From the NCBI RefSeq assembly GCF_014252395.1, contig NZ_CP059219.1, forward strand, positions 44,779 to 108,778: DNA of 64,000 nucleotides. The letters run 5' to 3'. Positions 44,052 through 52,635 of the stretch are shown here, piece by piece. Both the position numbers and the translations under genes were made by a program. Origin of the DNA: Blattabacterium cuenoti (GTDB lineage: Bacteria > Bacteroidota > Bacteroidia > Flavobacteriales > Blattabacteriaceae). Within the stretch, counting starts at the first letter, position 1. Each line of letters starts with the position of its first letter. The notes under the pieces are model-generated. The model saw only the letters and a list, made by a program, of their open reading frames with translations. It made no database searches and was not told the DNA's origin.

Positions 44052-45632
44052 ATGTCTGATTTAAAATATTCTGAAATATCATCGATACTTAAAGAACAAT
44101 TATCAAATTTTAAATTTGAATCAAAATTGAGTGAATATGGTATTATTGTTCAAGTAGGAGATGGAGTAGTTAGATCTTTTGGTCTTAATAATGCTTTTTA
44201 TGGAGAATTGATAGAATTCCATTCTGGAATAGTAGGCATAGTTTTTAATTTAGAAGAAGATCATGTAAGTATTGTATTACTTAGTTCATCTAAAAATATA
44301 AAAGAAGGAGATACAGTAAGAAGAACAGGTAAAATTTTTTCTATAAAAGTAGGAGAAGGAATGTTAGGTCGTGTAGTAAATGTATTAGGAAATCCTATTG
44401 ATGGAAAAGGACCTATAAAAGGTGAATTATTTGATATGCCTTTAGAAAGAAAGGCTCCAGGTGTTATTTATAGAGAACCTGTTAAAGAACCACTTCAAAC
44501 TGGTATCAAATTTATAGATTCTATGATTCCCATAGGAAGAGGTCAGAGAGAATTAATTATAGGAGATAGACAAACTGGAAAAACAACTATAGCTATTGAT
44601 ACTATAATTAATCAAAGAAAATTTTTTGAAAAAAAAAATACAGTTTATTGTGTTTATGTGGCTATTAGTCAAAAAGGATCTGCAATTGCAAGAATTAATA
44701 AAATTTTAGAAGAAAATAGAGCTATGGAATATACAGTTATAGTTGCAGCAAAATCTTCTGAATCTGCTTCAATACAAGTATATTCTCCTTTTTCAGGTAC
44801 TACTATTGGTGAATATTTTCGTGATACGGGTCGTTCTTGTTTAATAATATATGATGACCTATCAAAACAAGCTGTTTCTTATAGAGAAATATCTTTATTA
44901 TTACGTCGTCCTCCTGGACGAGAAGCTTATCCAGGAGACGTTTTTTATTTACATTCTCGTCTTTTAGAACGTTCAGCTAAAATTATAAAAGATCAAAAAA
45001 TGGCTGAAAAAATGAATAATATTCCAAAATCTATTAAAAATAATATAAAAGGTGGAGGATCGTTAACAGCTATGCCTATTATTGAAACTCAATCTGGAGA
45101 TATATCTTCTTATATACCTACTAATGTTATTTCTATTACAGATGGACAAATATTTTTAGAAAAAGATCTATTTAATTCTGGAATTAGACCTGCAATAAAT
45201 GATAGCATATCTGTTTCTCGTGTTGGTGGAGCAGCTCAAATTCAATCTATGAGAAAAGTATCAGGGACTCTTAAATTAGATCAAGCACAATTTAGAGAAT
45301 TAGAATCTTTTTCAAAATTTGGTTCTGAATTAGATCCTTCTACTATGAAAATATTAAAAAAAGGAAAAATTAACGTAGAAATATTAAAGCAAACTGCTCA
45401 TTATCCATATGATATAGAGGATCAAATTGCTATTATTTATGTGGGAACTACAAATATTTTACAAGATTTTCCTATTGATAAAGTTTTAGATTTTGAAAAA
45501 GAATATCTTTTTTATTTAAAAGAAAAACATGAAAACTTATTAAAATCTTTAAAAAATGGTATTCTTAATGAAGAAATATCTAAAATTTTAGAAAAAGTAG
45601 CATTTGAAATTAGTAGGAAATATATTTATTAA
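44052..45632 (+). CDS. atpA: F1Fo ATP synthase subunit alpha
   Basis: Non-catalytic nucleotide-binding subunit of the F1 hexamer, 526 residues. Walker A is GDRQTGKTT at 171-179, and the signature near [17 protein letters not shown] is present, as is [20 protein letters not shown]. Length and motif order are normal. The catalytic beta subunit gene atpD is not in this cluster. Confidence 0.97.
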   Translation: MSDLKYSEISSILKEQLSNFKFESKLSEYGIIVQVGDGVVRSFGLNNAFYGELIEFHSGIVGIVFNLEEDHVSIVLLSSSKNIKEGDTVRRTGKIFSIKVGEGMLGRVVNVLGNPIDGKGPIKGELFDMPLERKAPGVIYREPVKEPLQTGIKFIDSMIPIGRGQRELIIGDRQTGKTTIAIDTIINQRKFFEKKNTVYCVYVAISQKGSAIARINKILEENRAMEYTVIVAAKSSESASIQVYSPFSGTTIGEYFRDTGRSCLIIYDDLSKQAVSYREISLLLRRPPGREAYPGDVFYLHSRLLERSAKIIKDQKMAEKMNNIPKSIKNNIKGGGSLTAMPIIETQSGDISSYIPTNVISITDGQIFLEKDLFNSGIRPAINDSISVSRVGGAAQIQSMRKVSGTLKLDQAQFRELESFSKFGSELDPSTMKILKKGKINVEILKQTAHYPYDIEDQIAIIYVGTTNILQDFPIDKVLDFEKEYLFYLKEKHENLLKSLKNGILNEEISKILEKVAFEISRKYIY

Positions 45633-45643
45633 TTAAATTATTT

Positions 45644-46510
45644 ATGGATAATACAAAAGAGATCAAGAGAAGAATTTTATCAATAGAATCGGTTATAAAA
45701 ACTACTGAAGCAATGAAAATGATCTCTGTTGTTAAATTAAAAAAATCCAAAAATAAGCTAATACAAGCAAAAATTTATTTAGATTATATTAAATCATTTT
45801 TTTTAGATTTTGAAAAAGATTTTTTAATCAAAAAAAAATATTTTTTTTCTTCAATAGGAAAAAAACTATTTATTATATTTACTTCTAATCGTGGTTTATG
45901 TGGTTCTTTTAATTCCTTAATTTTTGAAAAAATTAATCAAATTTTAAAAAAAGAAAAAGATCCAAATAAATGTATTTTTTTTTCTATAGGTAAAAAAGGG
46001 TTTTCTTTTTTATCAAAAAAATACAATATGTATGAAATCAATAACAGCATATATGATTACATGAATATATTTTCTTATGAAGAAAGAATTAATTTTGTTA
46101 AACAATTAATTAAAGATTTTTTTAAAAAAAATTTTTCTTCAATTTATTTAGTATATAATAGTTTAAAAAACTCTTTATTTCAAGAAATAATAGTAGAAAA
46201 ATTTCTTCCAATTGTTATAAAAGATTTAAAAAATACAAAAATATCATTTTCTATTTTAGAACCTTCTAAAGAAATCATTTTAGAATATATAATTTTAAAA
46301 TTTTTAAATGCAAAATTATTAAAGATCTTTTTAGAGTCTATTGCATCAGAACATACAGCACGTATGATATCTATGCATAAAGCTACAGAAAATGCATTTG
46401 ATATTAAAAATAATTTAATGTTAAACTATAATAAAGAAAGACAAACTAATATCACTAAAGAAATATTAGAAATAATAGGAGGTTTAGAATCAATAAATAA
46501 TGAAAAATAA
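45644..46510 (+). CDS. atpG: F1Fo ATP synthase subunit gamma
   Basis: Central rotor shaft. The N-terminal helix starts with KEIKRRILSIESVIKTTEAM and the C-terminal helix ends with SEHTARMISMHKATENA and NKERQTNITKEILEIIGG, both classical. 288 residues is typical. It closes the cluster; atpD and atpC (beta and epsilon) must be elsewhere, the usual Bacteroidota arrangement. Confidence 0.95.
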   Translation: MDNTKEIKRRILSIESVIKTTEAMKMISVVKLKKSKNKLIQAKIYLDYIKSFFLDFEKDFLIKKKYFFSSIGKKLFIIFTSNRGLCGSFNSLIFEKINQILKKEKDPNKCIFFSIGKKGFSFLSKKYNMYEINNSIYDYMNIFSYEERINFVKQLIKDFFKKNFSSIYLVYNSLKNSLFQEIIVEKFLPIVIKDLKNTKISFSILEPSKEIILEYIILKFLNAKLLKIFLESIASEHTARMISMHKATENAFDIKNNLMLNYNKERQTNITKEILEIIGGLESINNEK

Positions 46511-46530
46511 ATATTTTTCATTATTTATTA

Positions 46531-46538
46531 TACATTTG
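46531..46538 (+). promoter_or_regulatory. Candidate -7 element for trpS
   Basis: TACATTTG fits TAnnTTTG, 28 bases before the trpS ATG. There is no clear TTTG at the -33 position. Confidence 0.25.
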
Positions 46539-46566
46539 TTTTTAACAATGTAAATTTTTTAAAAAA

Positions 46567-47553
46567 ATGGAAAAAATGTTAACAGGTATTAGAAGTACAG
46601 GTACTCCTCATTTAGGAAATATCTTAAGTGTTATAATTCCATCTATAAATATAGCTAATAAAAAAAAAAATACTTCATTTATATTTATAGCTGATTTACA
46701 TTCTTTGATTAATATAGATAATTTACAAAATATTAAAGATAATACTTATAAAATTGCAGCTGCATGGTTAGCTTTTGGATTAAATACAGAAAATTGTCTT
46801 TTTTATAGACAATCTGATGTTACAGAAGTAACTGAATTAGCTTGGTATTTTAGTTGTTTTTATCCCTATAAAAGACTTACATTAGTTCATACTTTTAAAA
46901 ATGAAATTGAAGAAAATAAAAATAAAATAAATACAGGATTATTTATATATCCTATTTTAATGTCTGCTGATATTTTATTATACAACGCAAAAATTATTCC
47001 TGTTGGAGAAGATCAATTACAACATATTGAAATAGCTAGACGTATAGCTAATTTTTTTAATAAAAAAGTAGGAGAAAAAATTTTTATACAACCTAATGCT
47101 TTTTTACAAAAAAAAACAATGTCTGTTCCTGGAACAGATGGAAAAAAAATGAGTAAATCTAAAAAAAATTATATTAATATTTTTTCATCAGATGATCTTT
47201 TAAAAAAACAAATAATGAATATATATACAGACAATAAATCTTTAGAAGAAAAAAAAAATCCTGAAAAAGATAATATAATGTCTTTATATAAATTAATAGC
47301 TCCTTTGGATAAAATAGAAAAAATGAAAAACAAATATATAAAAGGAGGATATGGATATTTAGATGCTAAAAAAGCATTATATGAACTTATTATACATAAA
47401 TTTTCAGTAGAAAGAGAAAAATTTTTTTCTTTTATAAAAAATAAATCTTTATTAGATAATATTCTTTTTTCAGGAGCTAAAAAAGCAAAAAATATAGCTA
47501 ATAAAAGATTAAATTACATTAGAAAATATTTGAATTTCAATTCTTTATTATAA
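46567..47553 (+). CDS. trpS: Tryptophanyl-tRNA synthetase
   Basis: Charges tRNA-Trp. The class I HIGH-like motif is GTPHLGN near residues 12-18, and the KMSKS loop is GKKMSKSKKN. Other family segments are FIADLHSL and YPILMSADILLYNA with VPVGEDQ-like IPVGEDQLQHIE. 328 residues is typical. Confidence 0.96.
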   Translation: MEKMLTGIRSTGTPHLGNILSVIIPSINIANKKKNTSFIFIADLHSLINIDNLQNIKDNTYKIAAAWLAFGLNTENCLFYRQSDVTEVTELAWYFSCFYPYKRLTLVHTFKNEIEENKNKINTGLFIYPILMSADILLYNAKIIPVGEDQLQHIEIARRIANFFNKKVGEKIFIQPNAFLQKKTMSVPGTDGKKMSKSKKNYINIFSSDDLLKKQIMNIYTDNKSLEEKKNPEKDNIMSLYKLIAPLDKIEKMKNKYIKGGYGYLDAKKALYELIIHKFSVEREKFFSFIKNKSLLDNILFSGAKKAKNIANKRLNYIRKYLNFNSLL

Positions 47554-47593
47554 ATTTTATATATAAAATATGTCATAATGTCATAATTATAAA

Positions 47594-47616
47594 TAGTGGC
47601 AAATCTTTTGCTATTA
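47594..47616 (+). promoter_or_regulatory. Hairpin between trpS and grpE
   Basis: TAGTGGCAAA (47594-47603) and TTTGCTATTA (47607-47616) form a ten-pair stem with two G:U pairs and a three-base loop. No T run follows, so it is not a standard terminator; it is 25 bases before the grpE start and could be a control element or an mRNA structure. It does not match the CIRCE operator. Confidence 0.35.
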
Positions 47617-47641
47617 ATTATGTTTAAAATATTTTTATATT

Positions 47642-48247
47642 ATGGATATTAATCAAAAAAAAACTGAAAAGAAAACTGAAAAGAAAACTGAAAAGAAAAC
47701 TGAAAAGAAAACTGAAAAGAAAACTGAAAAAAAAGTAGATTTATCTAATAATAAAAATGATATTACTAACGTAAATTATTCTTGTAAAGAGGATCTATCT
47801 GAAATAGATATTTTAAAAAAAAAATTAGAAGAGGAAAAAAATAAGTTTTTACGTCTTTTTGCAGAATTAGAAAATTATAAAAAACGTATTCAGAAAGAAA
47901 GATTTGATATTTTTAGAGCAGTTCATGAAGAAATTTTTATAGATTTAATTCCTATTTTGGATGATTTTGAACGTGGTCTTAAAGAATTAAAAAAATCTAA
48001 AGATGAATTCCTTATAAAAGGAATATCTTTGATACAAGAAAAATTTATTAAAATTTTAAAAGAAAAAGGATTAAAAAAAATTAAAATAAAAAAAGGAGAT
48101 GAATTTAATACAGATTTACACGAAGCTATATCACAAATACCAACAATAAAAGAAAATTTAAAAGGAAAAATTATAGAAATAATAGAATCCGGATATTTTC
48201 TAAAAGAAAAAGTGATAAGACATGCTAAAGTTGTTACTGGAAAATAA
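47642..48247 (+). CDS. grpE: Nucleotide exchange factor GrpE with an N-terminal KTEK repeat
   Basis: Releases ADP from DnaK. The long helix (IDILKKKLEEEKNKFLRLFAELENYKKR region, about residues 58-85) and the C-terminal beta domain (DEFNTDLHEAISQIPT, ESGYFLKEKVIRHAKV) are normal. The disordered N-terminus contains six tandem copies of a Lys-Thr-Glu-Lys unit (about residues 7-31), made by a 12-base repeat. 201 residues in all. dnaJ follows after 12 bp; dnaK is not here. Confidence 0.95.
   Translation: MDINQKKTEKKTEKKTEKKTEKKTEKKTEKKVDLSNNKNDITNVNYSCKEDLSEIDILKKKLEEEKNKFLRLFAELENYKKRIQKERFDIFRAVHEEIFIDLIPILDDFERGLKELKKSKDEFLIKGISLIQEKFIKILKEKGLKKIKIKKGDEFNTDLHEAISQIPTIKENLKGKIIEIIESGYFLKEKVIRHAKVVTGK
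47663..47734 (+). repeat. 12-bp tandem repeat in grpE, six copies
   Basis: Six copies of actgaaaagaaa start at 47663, 47675, 47687, 47699, 47711 and 47723; only the last differs. Twelve bases keep the frame, so copy number can vary without breaking GrpE. Confidence 0.9.
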
Positions 48248-48259
48248 TAATATATTTTC

Positions 48260-49378
48260 ATGGTGAAAAAAGATTATTACGAAGTATTAGGTATTGCTAG
48301 AAATGCTTCTTCAGAAGAAATTAAAAAAGCCTATAGAAAATTAGCAATAAAATATCATCCAGATAAAAATTTAGATAATAAAAAAAATGCAGAAGAAAAA
48401 TTTAAAGAAGCGGCTGAAGCTTATGAAATTTTAAGCAATACAGAAAAAAGGAAACGTTATGATAAATTTGGACATTCTGGAGTGAAAGGAAGTAGTTCAA
48501 GTTCAGAAATGAATATGGAAGACATTTTTGCAAATTTTGGAGATATTTTTGCAGATGCGTTTGGTGAAGGTTTTTCTAGTTTTGGATTTGGAAGATCTGC
48601 TAGACATAAAACAATTAAAGGAAGTGATTTAAGAATCAAAGTTAAACTTTCATTAGAAGAAATAGCTAATGGTATAGAAAAAAAAGTAAAAGTAAAAAGA
48701 TTGAAAGTAGCTAAAGGTATAACAATTAAAAATTGTTATTATTGTAAAGGAGTTGGACAAACAACACGTGTAACTAACACTATTCTAGGAAGAATGCAAA
48801 CTACTTCTCAATGTCATTCCTGTTCTGGAATTGGAAAAAAAATTGAAAATATACCTTATGGAGCGAATAAACATGGATTAATAAAAGAAGAAGAATTAGT
48901 AAATATAAAAATTCCTGCTGGACTTACAGAAGGTATACAATTAAAAGTTTCTGGAAAAGGAAATGAAGCTCCTTTTGGTGGAATACCAGGAGATTTAATA
49001 GTATTAATTGAAGAAATTGCACATCCTAAATTAAAAAGAGAAGGAAATAATCTTCATTATGATTTATACATATCATTTCCAGATGCTATATTAGGAGCTT
49101 CAAAAGAAATTCCTACTATTAATGGAAAAGCTAGAATAAAAATAGATCCAGGAACACAATCAGGAAAAACTCTTAGATTAAAAAATAAAGGATTACCTAA
49201 TATTGAGGGATATGGATATGGTAGTCTTTTAATTCATGTTAATGTTTGGACTCCAAAAAAAATTAATGAAGAACAAAAAAAATTTTTTGAAAAAATGAGA
49301 AAAAATGAAAATTTTCTTCCACATCCAGGAAATTCAGAAAAATCTTTTTTTGATCGTGTAAGAGAAATGTTTTCTTAA
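48260..49378 (+). CDS. dnaJ: Chaperone DnaJ with only two of four zinc motifs
   Basis: Co-chaperone that delivers clients to DnaK and stimulates its ATPase. The J domain has HPD at residues 33-35, followed by a Gly/Phe-rich segment (about 85-115). The central domain has CYYCKGVG (159-166) and CHSCSGIG (185-192), which correspond to motifs 2 and 3. Motifs 1 and 4 have no cysteine. By the known pairing, zinc centre II (2+3) is kept and centre I (1+4) is lost. The C-terminal peptide-binding domains look complete (372 residues). Confidence 0.95.
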   Translation: MVKKDYYEVLGIARNASSEEIKKAYRKLAIKYHPDKNLDNKKNAEEKFKEAAEAYEILSNTEKRKRYDKFGHSGVKGSSSSSEMNMEDIFANFGDIFADAFGEGFSSFGFGRSARHKTIKGSDLRIKVKLSLEEIANGIEKKVKVKRLKVAKGITIKNCYYCKGVGQTTRVTNTILGRMQTTSQCHSCSGIGKKIENIPYGANKHGLIKEEELVNIKIPAGLTEGIQLKVSGKGNEAPFGGIPGDLIVLIEEIAHPKLKREGNNLHYDLYISFPDAILGASKEIPTINGKARIKIDPGTQSGKTLRLKNKGLPNIEGYGYGSLLIHVNVWTPKKINEEQKKFFEKMRKNENFLPHPGNSEKSFFDRVREMFS

Positions 49379-49516
49379 TAAATATTTTTAACGATAAATA
49401 CACATTTTTACTATAAATTAAATTTATTCATTACATATTTCATATGTTATTTTAATAGTTTGTATTAATTTATCGTTTATTTACTTAAAATTTTTTAAAA
49501 AAATTAATAACTTTTT

Positions 49517-50692
49517 ATGCAAAAAAAAGTGATAGTAGGACTTTCAGGAGGTGTAGATTCAAGTGTTGCTGCGTTAATTTTAAAAAAAATAGGTTATAAA
49601 GTAATTGGTTTATTTATGCATAATTGGGAAGAAAAAACAAGTAAATGTACTTGGATAGAAGATAGTATTGATGCGATGTTGGTTTCTAACCAATTGAATA
49701 TCCCTTTTCAAATAGTAGAAATGAAAAAAGAATATAAAAAATATGTTATTAATTATATGTTCAAAGAATATGAATTAGGTAATACTCCTAATCCAGATAT
49801 TTTATGCAATAGAGAGATTAAATTTAATATTTTTTTGAAAAAAGCTATTGATTTAGGTGCAGATTTTATTGCTACAGGTCATTATGTCAATAAAGAAAAA
49901 ATTATAAAAAATAATAAAATTATTTATCGTCTTTCAATAGGAAAAGATCTTAATAAAGATCAATCATATTTTTTATGTCAATTAACACAATATCAATTAA
50001 AAAAATCTCTTTTTCCATTAGGATTATTTACAAAAAATCAAGTACGAAAAATAGCAGAAAAAAACGGTTTGTGCAATGCTCATAAAAAAGATTCACAAGG
50101 ATTGTGTTTTATAGGAAAAATTAAATTACCTGAATTTCTTCAAAAAAAAATTTTACCAAAAAAAGGAGAAGTTGTATGTATTAATTCTAATTCTTTAATA
50201 TATAAAAAAAAAATAATTTTTTCTTCTTTAGAAGAAGAATTATTTTTTTTATCTAGAAAAAGAAAATATAAAAAATCAGATGGAAAAGTAATTGGATATC
50301 ATAAAGGAGCTTATTTATTTACTAAAGGTCAACGTAAAGGAATAGCCATAGGAGGCTATAAAAAAGCTCTTTTTGTTATTGAAACAGATGTAAAAAAAAA
50401 TATTGTTTATACCGGATTTGGAAATAAACATCCTGGATTATATAATAAATCTTTATTTATTAAGGAAAAAGACATTCATTGGATACGAGAAGATCTTGCA
50501 CTTTTTGAAGGAGAAAAAATGGATGTATTTTCTAGAATTCGTTATAGACAAGTTTTACAAAAATCTAAATTACATAAAATAAAAAAAGGAATGTTAATTG
50601 AGTTTGAAATTATGCAATGTGCAATAACAGAAGGACAATTTGCAGTTTGGTATCTTGGAAAAGAGTTAATAGGTTCAGGAATTATTTCATAA
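49517..50692 (+). CDS. mnmA: tRNA 2-thiouridylase MnmA
   Basis: Puts sulfur on U34 of tRNA-Lys, -Glu and -Gln. The PP-loop is LSGGVDSS at residues 9-16, and the catalytic Cys97 is in NPDILCNRE; the second cysteine lies in GLCFIGK. YFLCQLTQYQL and the C-terminal segment FTKGQRKGIAIGG match the family. 391 residues. Preceded by a 138-bp gap with an A+T-rich inverted repeat of doubtful meaning. Confidence 0.95.
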   Translation: MQKKVIVGLSGGVDSSVAALILKKIGYKVIGLFMHNWEEKTSKCTWIEDSIDAMLVSNQLNIPFQIVEMKKEYKKYVINYMFKEYELGNTPNPDILCNREIKFNIFLKKAIDLGADFIATGHYVNKEKIIKNNKIIYRLSIGKDLNKDQSYFLCQLTQYQLKKSLFPLGLFTKNQVRKIAEKNGLCNAHKKDSQGLCFIGKIKLPEFLQKKILPKKGEVVCINSNSLIYKKKIIFSSLEEELFFLSRKRKYKKSDGKVIGYHKGAYLFTKGQRKGIAIGGYKKALFVIETDVKKNIVYTGFGNKHPGLYNKSLFIKEKDIHWIREDLALFEGEKMDVFSRIRYRQVLQKSKLHKIKKGMLIEFEIMQCAITEGQFAVWYLGKELIGSGIIS

Positions 50693-50820
50693 TTTTTATG
50701 ATTATAATCATAAATAATATTTTTATAAAATTTATAATATATTCATTAATAAAACAAAAAAATAATGATATTATAAAAATAAATACCTAAAATATTCTTT
50801 TATATAATATATTTTTTTCA

Positions 50821-50828
50821 TATTTTTG
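50821..50828 (+). promoter_or_regulatory. Candidate -7 element for the ilv operon
   Basis: TATTTTTG fits TAnnTTTG; a TTTT at 50798-50801 stands at the 19-base spacing where TTTG is expected. Transcription would start near 50833, giving a leader of about 113 bases that contains both hairpins described below. Confidence 0.35.
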
Positions 50829-50851
50829 CATATTATATAATTTAATAATTC

Positions 50852-50879
50852 AGTAGTTTTATAATAAAAAAAAACTACT
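50852..50879 (+). promoter_or_regulatory. First hairpin of the ilv leader
   Basis: AGTAGTTTT (50852-50860) pairs perfectly over nine bases with AAAACTACT (50871-50879) around a ten-base loop. The 3' arm's CTACT could instead pair with AGTAG at 50916-50920, part of the second stem, so the two structures could compete. Confidence 0.45.
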
Positions 50880-50884
50880 AAAAA

Positions 50885-50920
50885 TTGTTGATATTTCTAT
50901 CCCTATTGGTTATTCAGTAG
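50885..50920 (+). CDS. Possible leader peptide of the ilv operon, rich in Leu, Ile and Val codons
   Basis: From TTG 50885 the frame reads LLIFLSLLVIQ and stops at TAG 50918-50920. Eight of eleven codons are Leu, Ile or Val, and the Leu codons are CTA and TTG, not the TTA that dominates this genome. The frame lies across the 5' arm and loop of the terminator-like hairpin, and its stop is in the 3' arm. There is no ATG, so a TTG start (50885 or 50888) has to be assumed. The pattern fits a branched-chain amino acid attenuator, but the frame is very short. Confidence 0.35.
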   Translation: MLIFLSLLVIQ

Positions 50921-50928
50921 GGGTTTTT
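50899..50928 (+). terminator. Attenuator-like terminator hairpin before ilvD
   Basis: ATCCCTA (50899-50905) pairs with TAGGGGT (50918-50924), six Watson-Crick pairs and one G:U, around a twelve-base loop, followed by TTTTT (50924-50928). This G+C-rich stem stands out in the surrounding AT-rich spacer. It is 18 bases before the ilvD ATG, so it would act on ilv transcription and not on mnmA alone. Confidence 0.5.
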
Positions 50929-50945
50929 GATTTATAAAACATTTC

Positions 50946-52631
50946 ATGAAAAAAAGGATTAATCATTTTAGCAAAAAAATAACAGAAGAACAAAATTTAC
51001 CTGCAGCACATGCTATGTTATATGCTACAGGAATGAAAGAATCTGATTTTTTAAAAGCGCAAATAGGAATAATAAGTAATTGGTATGAAGGAAATCCTTG
51101 TAACATACATTTAGACCAATTAGCAAAAAAAATAAAATCATCAATAAAAAAACGTTATTTAATAGGATTTCAAATTACTACTATTGGAGTAAGTGATGGT
51201 ATAACTATGGGGACATCAGGTATGAGATATTCACTACCTTCTAGAGAATTAATAGCGGATAGCATAGAAACAGTAATAGATTCACATTATTATGATGGAG
51301 TCATATCTATTCCTGGATGTGATAAAAATATACCAGGATCTATTATAGGTTTACTTAGATTAAATAGACCATCTATTATTGTATATGGAGGTTCAATTTC
51401 TTCTGGTTATTACAATGGTAATAAATTAGATATTGTATCATCTTTTGAAGCTTTAGGAAAAAAAAAATCCTGTAAAATAACTGAAATAGAATATAAAAAT
51501 ATAGTAAAAAATTCTTGTCCAGGACCAGGAGCCTGTGGTGGAATGTATACTGCAAATACGATGGCTTCTGCTTTAGAATGTATGGGAATGATGCTTCCTT
51601 ATTCATCTTCCTCTCCATCAACAAGTAAAAATAAAATAGTAGAATGCGAAGAAGTTTCTAAGTATATTTTAAATTTATTAGAAAAAAATATAAAACCAAA
51701 AGATATAGTAACAAAAGATTCTATAGAAAATGGAATAAAATTAGCTATATGTTTAGGAGGTTCTACTAACTTAGTTTTACACTTTTTAGCTATTTCAAAA
51801 TCAGCAAATATTAATTTTTCTTTAAAAGACTTTCAAAGAATTAGTGATCAAATTCCTCTTATTGGAAATTTAAAACCTAGTGGAAACTTTCTTATGGAAG
51901 ACATTCATATGTATATTGGAGGAATACCTGTTATTATAAAATATTTATTAAATGAAGGAATATTATCTGGTAACTGTTTAACAGTTACTGGAAAAACATT
52001 ATCTGAAAATATGGAAAATGTTCCTAATATTAATTTTAGTCATAAAATAATTTATCCACTTGATAATCCTATTAAAAAAAATGGACATATAAGAATTTTA
52101 TATGGAAATCTTTCTCCAGAAGGATCAGTAGCTAAGATTACTGGTAAAGAAGGAACTTTTTTTCGTGGTAAAGCAAATGTTTTTAATTCAGAAGAAGAAG
52201 CTAATATAGCTATTTTGAATAATCAAATTTATTCTGAATCAGTAATTGTTATAAGATATGTAGGACCTAAAGGAGGTCCTGGAATGCCAGAAATGTTAAA
52301 ACCTACATCTTATATTATGGGATCAGGATTAGGAAAAAAAGTAGCTCTTATTACAGATGGTAGATTTTCAGGAGGATCACATGGTTTTGTTGTAGGACAT
52401 ATTACTCCAGAAGCATTATCTGGAGGATTAATTGCTTTTGTAAAAAATGGTGATTTTATTAAAATAGATGCAGAAAAAAATACTATTACTCTTGAAGTAG
52501 ATGAAGAAGAAATACAAAAAAGAAAAAAATCATGGACTCCACCTTCATTAAAAATAAAGAAAGGATATTTATATAAATATGCTAAAATAGTATCTCCAGC
52601 TTCTCAAGGATGTGTTACAGATGAATTTTAA
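50946..52631 (+). CDS. ilvD: Dihydroxy-acid dehydratase
   Basis: Third step of isoleucine and valine synthesis, dehydrating dihydroxy acids to the keto acids. Iron-sulfur cysteines are in IPGCDKNIPGS and CPGPGACGGMYTANTM; the C-terminal signature GSGLGKKVALITDGRFSGG is present. 561 residues is typical. It is first in the ilvD-B-N-C-A cluster and lies right behind an attenuator-like leader. Confidence 0.97.
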   Translation: MKKRINHFSKKITEEQNLPAAHAMLYATGMKESDFLKAQIGIISNWYEGNPCNIHLDQLAKKIKSSIKKRYLIGFQITTIGVSDGITMGTSGMRYSLPSRELIADSIETVIDSHYYDGVISIPGCDKNIPGSIIGLLRLNRPSIIVYGGSISSGYYNGNKLDIVSSFEALGKKKSCKITEIEYKNIVKNSCPGPGACGGMYTANTMASALECMGMMLPYSSSSPSTSKNKIVECEEVSKYILNLLEKNIKPKDIVTKDSIENGIKLAICLGGSTNLVLHFLAISKSANINFSLKDFQRISDQIPLIGNLKPSGNFLMEDIHMYIGGIPVIIKYLLNEGILSGNCLTVTGKTLSENMENVPNINFSHKIIYPLDNPIKKNGHIRILYGNLSPEGSVAKITGKEGTFFRGKANVFNSEEEANIAILNNQIYSESVIVIRYVGPKGGPGMPEMLKPTSYIMGSGLGKKVALITDGRFSGGSHGFVVGHITPEALSGGLIAFVKNGDFIKIDAEKNTITLEVDEEEIQKRKKSWTPPSLKIKKGYLYKYAKIVSPASQGCVTDEF

Positions 52632-52635
52632 TTTT

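Noticed and set aside
49390-49477. Ten-base inverted repeat (AACGATAAAT / ATTTATCGTT) with an inner six-pair hairpin between dnaJ and mnmA
   Set aside because: In a 138-bp, very AT-rich gap such a match is not unlikely by chance; no T run, no DnaA boxes or other origin signs.
50853-50937. A second reading frame through the ilv leader with several Ile and Val codons
   Set aside because: It has no ATG, GTG or TTG start and reads through the terminator stem into the region just before ilvD.
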